The notes under the pieces: generated by a model
Told to the model about the DNA's origin: nothing
The model's database searches: none
The model's input: only the letters and a program-made list of their open reading frames with translations
Made by a program: the position numbers and the translations under genes
Part shown: positions 46,938 through 55,433 of the stretch, in pieces
Position numbering within the stretch: position 1 is the stretch's first letter
Layout: each line of letters begins with the position of its first letter
Source of the DNA: Chitinophagaceae bacterium
GTDB taxonomy: Bacteria > Bacteroidota > Bacteroidia > Chitinophagales > Chitinophagaceae
Reading direction: 5' to 3'
Length of the DNA stretch: 64,000 nt
Assembly: GCA_016720775.1 (NCBI GenBank)
Contig: JADKJX010000001.1
Location: 248,001 to 312,000, forward strand

Positions 46938-47792
46938 TTGCAACACATCGAATTTTTTCATATTAACCACTTTGAAAATAATTATCACCGGGTAAAACCA
47001 TTGCCCGAGCTGGAGAGCTTTATTGATTTTTTCTGGGAGACCCGGTTTGATGAATTACTGGAGCAATATCCAGATGGATTTTCAGATGCCCTGTTCCCCA
47101 ATATTGGTTATACTTATCTGATTAACCTGGGCACCCCGTTTGTTATGCAGGTAGGCGATAAAAAGTTCGACATGAAGACGGATGGTTTCCTGCCGCGAAG
47201 CAAAGCCATTGAATGCTATCACAAGCAGGGCAACCGGTTGTTTGGCATCAAGTTTAAAATATCGCCGATCATATTTAAAACCAAAGTGAATTTTTCGGAA
47301 TACCGGGAATACATTTACCCGTTGAGTTACCTGATGGAGCAAATTGTGATCGACAAAGTAAAAAAGGCCGGTTCGTTTGCGGAAAGAATAAGGATACTCA
47401 ACGAGTATTTTCAATCGATCATCCGGTCTTATTCAGGCACCTGGGATACCATACACATTGTTTCTGATATACTGCAGTATTGCGAGCGGGAAAATGATTT
47501 TACAAAAACAGTGGAAGAGTTTGCCGCACAGTACAATATTTCTGCAAGATCATTGCATCGTTATTTTGAAACCACCACAAGCCTCAGCAGTAAAAAAGCA
47601 TTACAGGTGTTACGCATCCGGAAAGCGGTACAGCAGTTAGCAGATGATCCGGCCGAATTCAGTTATGAGAAATACGGCTATTATGATTACAGCCATTTCT
47701 GCAAACACCTGAAACAGTTTCTTCAAAAAGATACGGTTGCAAACCTTCGTCCGCACCTGCAGTTGCTACAAAAAGTAAATCGAAAAAAATAA
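46938..47792 (+). CDS. AraC family transcriptional regulator
   Basis: A 284-aa regulator starting at TTG. The N-terminal half (1-150; PLPELESFIDFFWETRFDELLEQYPDGFSDALFPN) resembles the DUF6597 ligand domain, and the C-terminal half (about 175-275) has two helix-turn-helix motifs (EEFAAQYNISARSLHRYFE and the GYYDYSHFCKHLKQF region). It stands alone, so no target can be named. A TATCTTTA box occurs at 46909-46916. Confidence 0.88.
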   Translation: MQHIEFFHINHFENNYHRVKPLPELESFIDFFWETRFDELLEQYPDGFSDALFPNIGYTYLINLGTPFVMQVGDKKFDMKTDGFLPRSKAIECYHKQGNRLFGIKFKISPIIFKTKVNFSEYREYIYPLSYLMEQIVIDKVKKAGSFAERIRILNEYFQSIIRSYSGTWDTIHIVSDILQYCERENDFTKTVEEFAAQYNISARSLHRYFETTTSLSSKKALQVLRIRKAVQQLADDPAEFSYEKYGYYDYSHFCKHLKQFLQKDTVANLRPHLQLLQKVNRKK

Positions 47793-47794
47793 AT

Positions 47795-47820
47795 ACCCCA
47801 TGATGACTTTTCATGGGGGT
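47795..47820 (+). terminator. hairpin after the AraC gene
   Basis: ACCCCATGA pairs with TCATGGGGGT (one bulge) with a 7-nt loop and begins 3 bp after the stop. No T run follows, so it may be a 3' stabiliser rather than a true terminator. Confidence 0.4.
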
Positions 47821-48162
47821 AATGCTGTTGCGGTTGGTGAGCAGAAAAAAGGCGGTCAGAATTTTTTTCATGCTGACCAGTTTTTCGTCAACTAAAGATT
47901 TGTTTCCCCGGCAGAATATCCGCAGCGAATTGCATCAACCAATACAGAAGCGATGTAGGTGGTCAAACATCGATAAATTACTGGCGATTTTTTACATTTT
48001 TTATAATGCGCTGGATAATCAGCCAGTTACGGGTATAAAAAAACAGCAGTAGAAATATTTCTACAGGCAAATCATATCATATACTACAAGCCTTTATTTT
48101 TTTTCAGGCAATCTTTATTGCCTGTTCATAAATATCCAATAACCAAACTTACCTCTACTACT
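47821..48162. other. intergenic region before the first ECF sigma gene
   Basis: About 340 bp with no believable gene. An open frame on the plus strand has no recognisable features. No palindrome or TAnnTTTG box with good spacing was seen. The sequence just before the sigma gene is AT-rich and pyrimidine-rich. Confidence 0.5.
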
Positions 48163-48741
48163 ATGAACAACCAGAACAGCATGACTGATGAGAAACTCAT
48201 TCAGTTTTATCTAAATGGCGACCCGAATGCGCTCGCCACTCTCGTTGAACTTTATAAGGACAGGGTTTACAGGTCTATTTATTCAATTGTACAGGATAAA
48301 TACGTAGCCGAAGAAATTTTCCATGAAGTCTTTATCCGCATTATTGATAACCTGATGGCGGGTAAAACTGCCGAAGAAGGGAATTTCCTGCAATGGGCAA
48401 TGAAGCTTGCTTACGGCCTCTGCGTGGAACATACCCGGAAAGTAAACCGGGCCATTGTACTGGGCACAAACCATGCAAAAGAAAGCATGGCTGCGATCCC
48501 GGCTTCGGTAAACAGAACCGGAACAGGGTATCACGAAAGTCATGGGAAAATAAAAAACATGATTGATATGTTACCCGACGAACAAAGGGAAGTAATGGTA
48601 CTGAATCATTATGCCGGGTTGAGTTTTAAAGAAATTTCAGAAACATTGCATTGCAGCCTCAATTCTGCATTAGACACGATGAAATTCGGACTTAATAACC
48701 TGCAGAAACTGATGATTGAAAAAGAAATTGTTTTGCAATAA
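48163..48741 (+). CDS. ECF-type RNA polymerase sigma factor (copy 1)
   Basis: 192 aa from the ATG at 48163 (MNNQNSMTDEKL). Another ATG lies at 48181. Sigma region 2 covers about 20-90 (YKDRVYRSIYSIVQDKYVAEEIFHEVFIRII) and region 4 covers 130-185 (LPDEQREVMVLNHYAGLSFKEISETLHCSLNSALDTM). Region 4 departs from the usual A-x-GRMRYAL pattern (NSALDTMKFGLNNL). It forms a tandem pair with the next gene, with no adjacent anti-sigma factor. Confidence 0.88.
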   Translation: MNNQNSMTDEKLIQFYLNGDPNALATLVELYKDRVYRSIYSIVQDKYVAEEIFHEVFIRIIDNLMAGKTAEEGNFLQWAMKLAYGLCVEHTRKVNRAIVLGTNHAKESMAAIPASVNRTGTGYHESHGKIKNMIDMLPDEQREVMVLNHYAGLSFKEISETLHCSLNSALDTMKFGLNNLQKLMIEKEIVLQ

Positions 48742-48814
48742 CCACCGGGCAGCATAATTTTTATTAACCGTATCTAAAACCACAGAATATCCAAACTAAA
48801 ACCAGATCCTGACT

Positions 48815-49396
48815 ATGAAAACATTTATTACCCTTTCTGACCAGCAATTGGTTCAGCTTTTTACAGACGGAGAAACAGCAGCGCTTGACGTATTGGTAAA
48901 CCGGCACAAGGTCCGCATTTTCACATCTATTTATTTATTGGTGAAAGACAAATACCTGGCGGAAGATATTTTCCAGGAATTGTTTATTAAGATCATCGAA
49001 ACATTAAGAGCCGGAAAGTATAAAGATGAAAATAAGTTTGTGGTTTGGGCAATCCGGATAGCTCACAACCTTTGTGTTGACCATTTTCGAAAGATAAAAG
49101 GAAAGCCTGCCATTAAAACGATTGATGGAAAAGATATTTTTGAAGTGTTACGGTTTAATGATACCAATGCAGAAGAAAATATCATTAAAAGACAAAGCCA
49201 CGAGCGCATCATGAAACTGGTGGGCCAGCTTCCTGAAGAACAAAGAGAGATCATTATTTTAAGACATTTTGCTGATCTTAAGTTCCGGGAAATTTCAATC
49301 ATGCTTAACTGCAGCGTAAATACGGCACTGGGCCGTATGCGCTATGCCCTTTTAAACCTCCGGAAAATAATTGAGGAGCAGCGGGTAGCAATATAA
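48815..49396 (+). CDS. ECF-type RNA polymerase sigma factor (copy 2)
   Basis: 193 aa. Region 2 is at about 20-95 (HKVRIFTSIYLLVKDKYLAEDIFQELFIKIIETL) and region 4 at about 130-188 (LPEEQREIIILRHFADLKFREISIMLNCSVNTALGRMRYALLNLRK), both canonical. The ORF architecture and many residues are shared with the gene 73 bp upstream, so the two arose by tandem duplication. A terminator follows. Confidence 0.92.
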   Translation: MKTFITLSDQQLVQLFTDGETAALDVLVNRHKVRIFTSIYLLVKDKYLAEDIFQELFIKIIETLRAGKYKDENKFVVWAIRIAHNLCVDHFRKIKGKPAIKTIDGKDIFEVLRFNDTNAEENIIKRQSHERIMKLVGQLPEEQREIIILRHFADLKFREISIMLNCSVNTALGRMRYALLNLRKIIEEQRVAI

Positions 49397-49414
49397 AAAC
49401 CTATTTCAATAATC

Positions 49415-49456
49415 AACAGCTCCGACTTCTGAAGAAAACCGGGGCTGTTTTATTTT
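49415..49456 (+). terminator. terminator after the second ECF sigma gene
   Basis: AACAGCTCCG pairs with CGGGGCTGTT (one mismatch), a 15-nt loop, then TTTATTTT. It starts 19 bp after the stop. Confidence 0.8.
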
Positions 49457-49885
49457 ACAGCAACATTTAATATTTATGAAACGACCGGGTAGATTTTTCC
49501 CGGTGCGATTACCTGGAAAATGAAAACCTATTTCCTGAGTTCCTTTTTTGCAGGCGACTTACCCTTGCTATTAAAACAAAAAAGTATATGACTGGCGAAA
49601 AAGGGCTATTTTCGCCTCAAAATAACCACTTTGTGGTATTGTTAAGTTCAAAAAACTATCTTCTATTTGTCTTAGATTTTAAACCGACAGCTTTTCGGAT
49701 TTAATATACAAAATCATTTGGTCCGTTTTTATAGCCGAACCTTCTTGAGAGCAGAAGGGAAGCCTTCTGCAGATTTTTCTCATGCTTGAACACAACCCGT
49801 CCCGATTCCTCGGGATGGGGCTTTTTTTTAAGAGCCTTCTGGCCACACTAAATAAGTTGTCAAAAAAATACTAAATAAATTAGTG
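49457..49885 (+). ncRNA. possible small RNA or long recA leader region with two strong hairpins
   Basis: This 430-bp gap has no believable ORF. A perfect hairpin GCAGAAGG-GAAG-CCTTCTGC (49751-49770) is followed by TTTTT, and a second terminator CCCGTCCCGA ... TCGGGATGGGG with a T8 run lies at 49796-49829. Two terminators with no gene before them suggest a non-coding transcript that starts upstream, perhaps near 49650-49690. No known RNA family was recognised. Confidence 0.3.
49796..49829 (+). terminator. strong intergenic terminator upstream of recA
   Basis: Stem CCCGTCCCGA / TCGGGATGGGG, loop TTCC, eight Ts. It insulates recA from upstream transcription. Confidence 0.75.
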
Positions 49886-49911
49886 TTGATAAAAATAAAC
49901 TCCTATCTTTG
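49886..49911 (+). promoter_or_regulatory. recA promoter (TTG ... TATCTTTG)
   Basis: TATCTTTG at 49904-49911 is an exact -7 box. TTG at 49886 is the nearest -33-like element, with a spacer of 15 bp, shorter than usual. The leader to the recA ATG is about 50 nt. No LexA-type palindrome was seen. Confidence 0.5.
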
Positions 49912-49967
49912 GCTCTCCAATTACATTTACAACGCAAAACCAGATACATCACTTTAAATCAACTAAA

Positions 49968-50987
49968 ATGAGCAAGACAGACAATCTAGAAAAATCAGAA
50001 AAATTCAAGGCACTGAAATTAACGATGGATAAGATCGATAAGGATTTCGGAAAAGGATCGGTAATGATGATGAGTGACAAAGGAATTGTTGAGCAGGAAG
50101 TCATTTCAACGGGTTCAATCGGCTTAGACATGGCGCTGGGGATCGGTGGCCTTCCCAAAGGAAGGGTTGTAGAAATTTACGGGCCAGAGAGTTCGGGTAA
50201 AACAACATTGGCAATTCATGTTATTGCAGAAGCACAGAAAAAAGGGGGCATGTGCGCTTTTATAGATGCAGAGCATGCTTTCGACAGCAACTATGCACAA
50301 AAACTTGGTGTTAATATTGATAATTTATTGATCTCGCAGCCCGATTATGGAGAACAGGCACTGGAAATCGCAGATCGTTTGATCCTTTCAGGAGCTTTAG
50401 ACGTAGTGGTTATTGATTCGGTTGCAGCATTGGTTCCTAAGGGAGAATTGGAAGGAGAAATGGGGGATAGTAAAATGGGCCTCCAGGCAAGATTAATGAG
50501 TCAGGCTTTGCGGAAGCTCACTGCTACCATTTCAAAAACAAACAGCTGCTGCATTTTTATTAATCAGCTGCGTGAAAAGATCGGCATCATGTTCGGTAAC
50601 CCCGAAACCACCACAGGAGGTAATGCATTAAAATTTTATGCTTCTGTGCGTTTGGATATCCGCAGGCTGGCGCAAATAAAAGATGGAGATGAATCTATCG
50701 GCAACCACGTAAAGGTAAAAGTGGTAAAAAATAAAGTAGCCCCTCCTTTCCGCCAGGCAGAGTTTGATATTATTTACGGAGAAGGCATTTCCAAGGTTGG
50801 TGAAATTATTGATATGGGAGTTGAACTTGGCATCGTTCAAAAAAGCGGATCCTGGTTCAGTTATAATAACGACAAACTTGGCCAGGGAAGAGATTCGGTA
50901 AAGCAACTGTTGATCGACAATCCCGGGCTGGCAAATGAAATTGAAATCAAGATCAGGGAGAAGATCAAGGAAATGCAGGCCACATAA
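49968..50987 (+). CDS. recA: recombinase RecA
   Basis: A 339-aa recombinase that forms filaments on single-stranded DNA and drives homologous recombination. Walker A is GPESSGKTT, loop L1 follows AALVPKGELEGEMGDS, L2 is FGNPETTTGGNALKFYASVRLDIRR, and the C-terminal region (VAPPFRQAEFDIIYGEGISK) is typical. Length is normal. It has its own promoter and a strong terminator. Confidence 0.98.
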   Translation: MSKTDNLEKSEKFKALKLTMDKIDKDFGKGSVMMMSDKGIVEQEVISTGSIGLDMALGIGGLPKGRVVEIYGPESSGKTTLAIHVIAEAQKKGGMCAFIDAEHAFDSNYAQKLGVNIDNLLISQPDYGEQALEIADRLILSGALDVVVIDSVAALVPKGELEGEMGDSKMGLQARLMSQALRKLTATISKTNSCCIFINQLREKIGIMFGNPETTTGGNALKFYASVRLDIRRLAQIKDGDESIGNHVKVKVVKNKVAPPFRQAEFDIIYGEGISKVGEIIDMGVELGIVQKSGSWFSYNNDKLGQGRDSVKQLLIDNPGLANEIEIKIREKIKEMQAT

Positions 50988-51012
50988 AACTACTTTTTGG
51001 GTTAGTAAGTAT

Positions 51013-51047
51013 AAAGTCATTGTGGCAAAATCACAATGACTTTTTTT
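51013..51047 (+). terminator. recA terminator
   Basis: AAAGTCATTGTG, loop GCAAAAT, CACAATGACTTTTTTT, 25 bp after the recA stop. Confidence 0.9.
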
Positions 51048-51078
51048 ATTGCTTATTTTTACAACTTAATAATACTGC

Positions 51079-51975
51079 TTGAATAAAAAACAATTAGCCC
51101 ACCTGGCACTCCTTTTTACCAATCTTTTTTTTGCTATTAACCTTTCTGCGGTAAAGCACCTTACCAACGCCCATTTAGCAGGTCCATTTGGAATTAATGT
51201 GGTACGAGTTGGTGTTAGTGTGATCTTGCTTTGGTCCTTATTTTTATTTAAACCCGTAAATATCAATATTAAAAAAGACGATCGGGGAAGACTGGTGCTT
51301 TGTGCCGTTACAGGAATCGCAATCAATCAACTGCTTTTTTTAAAAGGGCTGTCATTAACATACTCAATTCACGCCTCCCTGTTAATGCTGACTACTCCTA
51401 TCCTGATCGTTTTTATTGCAGCATGGCTCCTGAAAGAGAAGATGGGATTTTTAAAGATCGCAGGGCTTGCGTTGGGTATAGCCGGGGCAATGATATTGAT
51501 CCTGGCGAAAGACAATACAGGAACCGGAAATAACATTCTTTTCGGCGACATTCTTATCATCATCAACGCAATATCCTACACGATCTTTTTCATATTGGTA
51601 AAACCCCTGATGCTGAAGTATAACCCGGTTGTAATAATCCGATGGATGTTTACAATTGGCCTGTTCATGATTCTACCCTTCGGCTGGCTGGAATTTATAC
51701 AGATACCCTGGGAAAAATATGCCATGCTGGATTTTACCAGCATGGCACTGGTAACAATTACCGGAACTTTCTTTGCATATTTATTTAACGTGTACGGAAT
51801 TAAAATACTCGGCTCAGCCGCCGCAGGATTTTATATTTATACGCAACCTGTTTTTGCTGCATTGATAGCCATGCTGTTTTTAAAAGAAGAACTAACACTG
51901 TATAAAATTGCAGCAGCATTTTTTATTTTCAGCGGCGTTTATCTTGTAAATAAACAAACACGAAATGATGGTTGA
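51079..51975 (+). CDS. EamA/DMT family transporter
   Basis: A 298-aa inner-membrane protein with ten predicted helices arranged as two EamA repeats (about 5-140 and 150-295). SAVKHLTNAHLAGPFGINVVRVGVSVILLW and GSAAAGFYIYTQPVFAALIAMLFLKEELTLYKIAAAFFIFSGVYLV are typical. It starts at TTG 51079 and lies 31 bp after the recA terminator. The substrate (amino acid or metabolite) cannot be told. Confidence 0.92.
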   Translation: MNKKQLAHLALLFTNLFFAINLSAVKHLTNAHLAGPFGINVVRVGVSVILLWSLFLFKPVNINIKKDDRGRLVLCAVTGIAINQLLFLKGLSLTYSIHASLLMLTTPILIVFIAAWLLKEKMGFLKIAGLALGIAGAMILILAKDNTGTGNNILFGDILIIINAISYTIFFILVKPLMLKYNPVVIIRWMFTIGLFMILPFGWLEFIQIPWEKYAMLDFTSMALVTITGTFFAYLFNVYGIKILGSAAAGFYIYTQPVFAALIAMLFLKEELTLYKIAAAFFIFSGVYLVNKQTRNDG

Positions 51976-52004
51976 GATTCTACAGCAACTTATCAGAAAC
52001 AGAA

Positions 52005-52508
52005 CTAACCATTACTTACCACCCTTTTGGGATAATCAAAAAACAAAAAATCCTTTTTTGAATGGTTGAATTCATGCCACCGGCTGATATTGGTCTTTAT
52101 TGCAAAGAGTCCGCTGGTAGGCATGTTGTCAATTTTTATATCCTCCACCAGCGAGTTTACAAAATAAGTGATGCCGGGGTTGTGTGAAACAACAACAATA
52201 TTATTCAGTTCATCCGGCAGGCTGCTTATAACATCATAAAACACTTCGGGCGAAGCATGATAAAGTGCCGAAACAAAAACAATCTCACCTGCGACAACCT
52301 TAAAAGTCTCTGTAAAGATCTCCGCCGTCTTTTTCGCCCGCTTAGCCGGACTGGATATCCAGGCATCAATATTCACCTGCCTGTCTTTTAACCTCTTTGC
52401 CATAACGAGCGCATCCGACCTGCCCCGGTCGTTCAACGGCCTTTCAAAATCGTTTCCCCAGAAACCCTGGTCGCTTTTTGCGTGACGGATGATAAAGAGT
52501 TGTTTCAA
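52005..52508 (-). CDS. SixA-like histidine phosphatase
   Basis: A 167-aa phosphatase. The RHG-type motif is LFIIRHAKSD near the N-terminus, ERPLNDRGRSDA follows, and the second catalytic His is in VVSHNPGITYFVNSL. Starting at TTG 52508 gives MKQLFIIRHAKSD, the usual family start. An ATG at 52577 would add 23 residues that overlap a likely promoter. Members remove phosphate from phosphohistidine or small molecules. Confidence 0.88.
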   Translation of the reverse strand: MKQLFIIRHAKSDQGFWGNDFERPLNDRGRSDALVMAKRLKDRQVNIDAWISSPAKRAKKTAEIFTETFKVVAGEIVFVSALYHASPEVFYDVISSLPDELNNIVVVSHNPGITYFVNSLVEDIKIDNMPTSGLFAIKTNISRWHEFNHSKKDFLFFDYPKRVVSNG

Positions 52509-52595
52509 ACGGCAGTTTTTATAAAAGTATAAAAACTTTACGCAAACCACAATCCGATGTTTTATCTTTCGGAACATTGTGTATAAATCAAGTGT

Positions 52596-53747
52596 ATGTA
52601 TTCAAAACAATTTTACAGCCCATTCCTGATTGCAGCGATTTTTTTCATCAGCTCCTGTGCCACCGTTAAGAAAGTAACACAACCTTCCGCAGATATTACC
52701 AACATAAAATTCCTGGGCCAGTATGAAATACCATACAATCTTCAATATAAAAACACCACCATAGGCGGATTGTCCGGCATTGACTATGATGCAAAGAATA
52801 ACATTTATTACATGATCAGCGATGACCGGAGTGATAAAAACCCGGCCAGGTTTTATGCAGCAAAGATCTATCTGCATGATAAAGGAATAGACAGCGTTGT
52901 TTTTACTGATGTGAAAAACATGTTACAGCCTGATGGAAAAGTTTATCCAAACAATAAGCAAAACCGCTTTCTCACACCCGACCCGGAGGCCATGCGCTAT
53001 AACCCTGCAAGCAAAACACTTGTGTGGACAAGCGAAGGAGAAAGGATCGTAAATGAAAAAGATACGGTGCTGGAAAATCCTTCCATAATCAATATCAGCC
53101 CGGTTGGAAAATACATTGACAGTTTTGCTTTACCTGCCAACTTATTTATGCATCCCTCCGAAAAGGGGCCACGGAAGAACAGCGTGCTGGAAGGAATAAG
53201 TTTTGCCGACAACTATAAAACCATTTTTGTAAGTGTGGAGGAACCGCTGTATGAAGATGGTCCGCAGGCGGATGTTACCGAAAAGAATGCATTTATCCGG
53301 ATCAACAGGTTTGATGTGGCTACAAAGAAAAACACAGCGCAGTATGCCTATAAACTTTCCCCGGTTGCTTATGCCGCTGTACCGGAAACGGCATTTAAAA
53401 TAAACGGGGTGCCTGATATACTTAGTTTAGGTAACAATAAATTATTGGTAATTGAACGTTCTTTTTCTACCGGACGGCTACCTTGCACAATCAGGATATT
53501 TATCGCCGACCTTACCGGGGCTACTGATATCAGCAACATCGAACTCAACAATAATAACAATTTTGTTCCGGCAACAAAAAAACTGTTATTAAACATGGAT
53601 GACCTTGGAATTTATACAGACAATGTTGAAGGGGTAACTTTTGGACCGGTATTGCCCAATGGCCACAAGACATTGCTCTTCATCGCCGATAATAATTTTA
53701 ATGCCCTGGAGAAAGCGCAGGTGTTTTTATTTGAAATAACCGAGTAG
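52596..53747 (+). CDS. esterase-like activity of phytase family lipoprotein
   Basis: A 383-aa lipoprotein (lipobox ISSC at about residue 20) with a beta-propeller-like domain of the esterase-like-phytase family. Recognisable parts are GGLSGIDYDAKNNIYYMISDDRSDKNPARFY, LTPDPEAMRYNPASKTLVWTSEGE, VLEGISFADNYKTIFVSVEEPLYEDG and NKLLVIERSF. Family members are predicted phosphodiester or phytate hydrolases. A TATCTTTC box lies 25 nt upstream of the ATG. Confidence 0.88.
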   Translation: MYSKQFYSPFLIAAIFFISSCATVKKVTQPSADITNIKFLGQYEIPYNLQYKNTTIGGLSGIDYDAKNNIYYMISDDRSDKNPARFYAAKIYLHDKGIDSVVFTDVKNMLQPDGKVYPNNKQNRFLTPDPEAMRYNPASKTLVWTSEGERIVNEKDTVLENPSIINISPVGKYIDSFALPANLFMHPSEKGPRKNSVLEGISFADNYKTIFVSVEEPLYEDGPQADVTEKNAFIRINRFDVATKKNTAQYAYKLSPVAYAAVPETAFKINGVPDILSLGNNKLLVIERSFSTGRLPCTIRIFIADLTGATDISNIELNNNNNFVPATKKLLLNMDDLGIYTDNVEGVTFGPVLPNGHKTLLFIADNNFNALEKAQVFLFEITE

Positions 53748-53805
53748 TTAAAACCAATCCCTTTTCGAAGACATTGAATTAGCTTTACCTATAAATTTTA
53801 CAGCT

Positions 53806-54597
53806 ATGATAAAAAACATAAAAAAATTAGCGCTGCTTGTATTCTTCTTCTATTTACCTCTTTCAGGATTTTGCTGGGGAGCGCTTGGCCATCGCATTGT
53901 TGGACAAATTGCCGACAGCTACCTTACCAAACAGGCAAGGCGGGAAATATATAAGATACTCGGAACAGAATCAATTGCCATCACAAGCAACTGGCCGGAC
54001 TTTATAAAATCTGATTCTTCCTATGCGTACCTAAACTCCTGGCATTATATAAATTTTAAACCAGGGCTCGGTGAAACAGAAATAAAAACCTACCTGGCAA
54101 ACGATACGGCTGTAGATGCTTATACCAAAATAAACTGGCTGGTTGCCCAGTTAAAAAATAAAGACCTGGAGCAAGAGAAGAAATTAATGTACCTGCGCTT
54201 ACTGATACATATTGTGGGAGATATTCATCAGCCAATGCATACAGGCAGGCCCGATGACCGGGGTGGAAACGGTATCCGCTTATCGTGGTTCAACAATCCA
54301 TATAACCTGCACCAGGTATGGGACGACAGGCTCATCGATCTTCAGCAGCTGAGTTATACAGAATATGTTTCCGCCATTAATTATTCCACAAAAGAACAAA
54401 GAAAAGAATGGCAGGCCCAACCTGTAAGCGAATGGATCTGGCAATCTTACCAGATTGCTGAAAAGATCTATGCAGACGTTAAGCCTGAAGACAAATTAGG
54501 GTACCTGTATAATTTTAAAAACATTGCAACGCTTAACCAGCAGTTGTTAAAAGGAGGCGTACACCTGGCCGGATTGCTGAACGAAATATTTGGTTAA
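53806..54597 (+). CDS. S1/P1 nuclease (zinc-dependent, secreted)
   Basis: A 263-aa protein with a signal peptide. The mature chain starts CWGALGHRIVGQIA, and the tryptophan at its start plus H, D, H and D residues (LLIHIVGDIHQPMHTGR, NLHQVWDDRLI) form the three-zinc site of S1/P1 nucleases. It degrades single-stranded nucleic acids outside the cytoplasm for phosphate or nucleoside recovery. It follows the phytase-like gene by 58 bp, suggesting a phosphate-acquisition pair. Confidence 0.95.
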   Translation: MIKNIKKLALLVFFFYLPLSGFCWGALGHRIVGQIADSYLTKQARREIYKILGTESIAITSNWPDFIKSDSSYAYLNSWHYINFKPGLGETEIKTYLANDTAVDAYTKINWLVAQLKNKDLEQEKKLMYLRLLIHIVGDIHQPMHTGRPDDRGGNGIRLSWFNNPYNLHQVWDDRLIDLQQLSYTEYVSAINYSTKEQRKEWQAQPVSEWIWQSYQIAEKIYADVKPEDKLGYLYNFKNIATLNQQLLKGGVHLAGLLNEIFG

Positions 54598-54671
54598 GCG
54601 CACAAGATCTGAAAGTACTGAATGATGGATGAAGTAAAATGCGCTTAACTACAAACCCTAAACATCAAACC

Positions 54672-55433
54672 TTAATACCCTCTTACATTTTTCCCTTCCA
54701 TGTAATTCATGAAGGCTTTGTTACAAACCCGGTTACCTCCCGGCGTAGGATAGTTCCCCGTGAAATACCAGTCGCCTAAGTTGGTTGGGCAGGCTTCGTG
54801 AAGCGATTCGATGGTTTGATAAATAACAGAAACAGGGATCTTCAGGTCCGGCGGCGTTATCAGCTTTGCAATTTTAGCCGAGATCTGGTCAAGTGTAAAT
54901 GGTTTATAAACCTGGCGTACGATATTTTCGGTATGCAACTGGTTGTTTCGCTGCAGGTCTTTGCACTTATTTAATAAGGTACCAAGTAATTCCTGCTGCC
55001 CGGTGTCATGCAGCAATTCAATGGCGGCACGAAAGGCAATGAAGTCACCCAGTTTGCTCATGTCTATACCATAACAATCGGGGTATCGTATCTGTGGGGC
55101 AGAAGAAACAATGATGATCTTCTTGGGCTGCAGCCTCGACAGCATGCGTACAATACTTTCTTTTAAAGTGGTTCCCCGCACAATGCTGTCGTCAATAACA
55201 ACGACCGTATCTGTATTTTTTCTTACCGTTCCATAGGTGATGTCGTAAACATGCTGCACCATTTCATTCCGGCTGCTGTCTTCGGTGATGAAAGTACGGA
55301 GTTTGACGTCTTTGATGGCGATCTTTTCGATCCGGATCCTGCGGTTCACCATTTCAGATAATTTCTCTTCATCAAAATCTTTGTTCCAGCTCAGTATCCG
55401 TTCGATCTTTATTTTGTTCAGGTAATCTTCGGC
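54672..55433 (-). CDS. purF: amidophosphoribosyltransferase-like protein, C-terminal part (frameshifted purF)
   Basis: Continues the frame of the upstream part after a missing base at the G4 run (CCCC at 55433-55436 on the plus strand). The phosphoribosyltransferase signature is TDTVVVIDDSIVRGTTLKESI (PRPP-binding), followed by SSAPQIRYPDCYGIDM. The first residues after the indel read AEDYLNKIKIERILSWN. The apparent ATG at 55352 is internal. With the indel corrected the gene has exactly 616 codons. Confidence 0.9.
   Translation of the reverse strand, partial: AEDYLNKIKIERILSWNKDFDEEKLSEMVNRRIRIEKIAIKDVKLRTFITEDSSRNEMVQHVYDITYGTVRKNTDTVVVIDDSIVRGTTLKESIVRMLSRLQPKKIIIVSSAPQIRYPDCYGIDMSKLGDFIAFRAAIELLHDTGQQELLGTLLNKCKDLQRNNQLHTENIVRQVYKPFTLDQISAKIAKLITPPDLKIPVSVIYQTIESLHEACPTNLGDWYFTGNYPTPGGNRVCNKAFMNYMEGKNVRGY

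Noticed and set aside
47813..48052. 79-aa plus-strand frame between the AraC and sigma genes
   Set aside because: No domain, no plausible start context, and the composition is unlike that of the neighbouring proteins.
49796..49829. LexA-type operator or SRP/6S RNA near recA
   Set aside because: No direct or inverted LexA-like motif is present, and the hairpins do not carry the conserved SRP domain IV or 6S features I know. Only terminators are supported.
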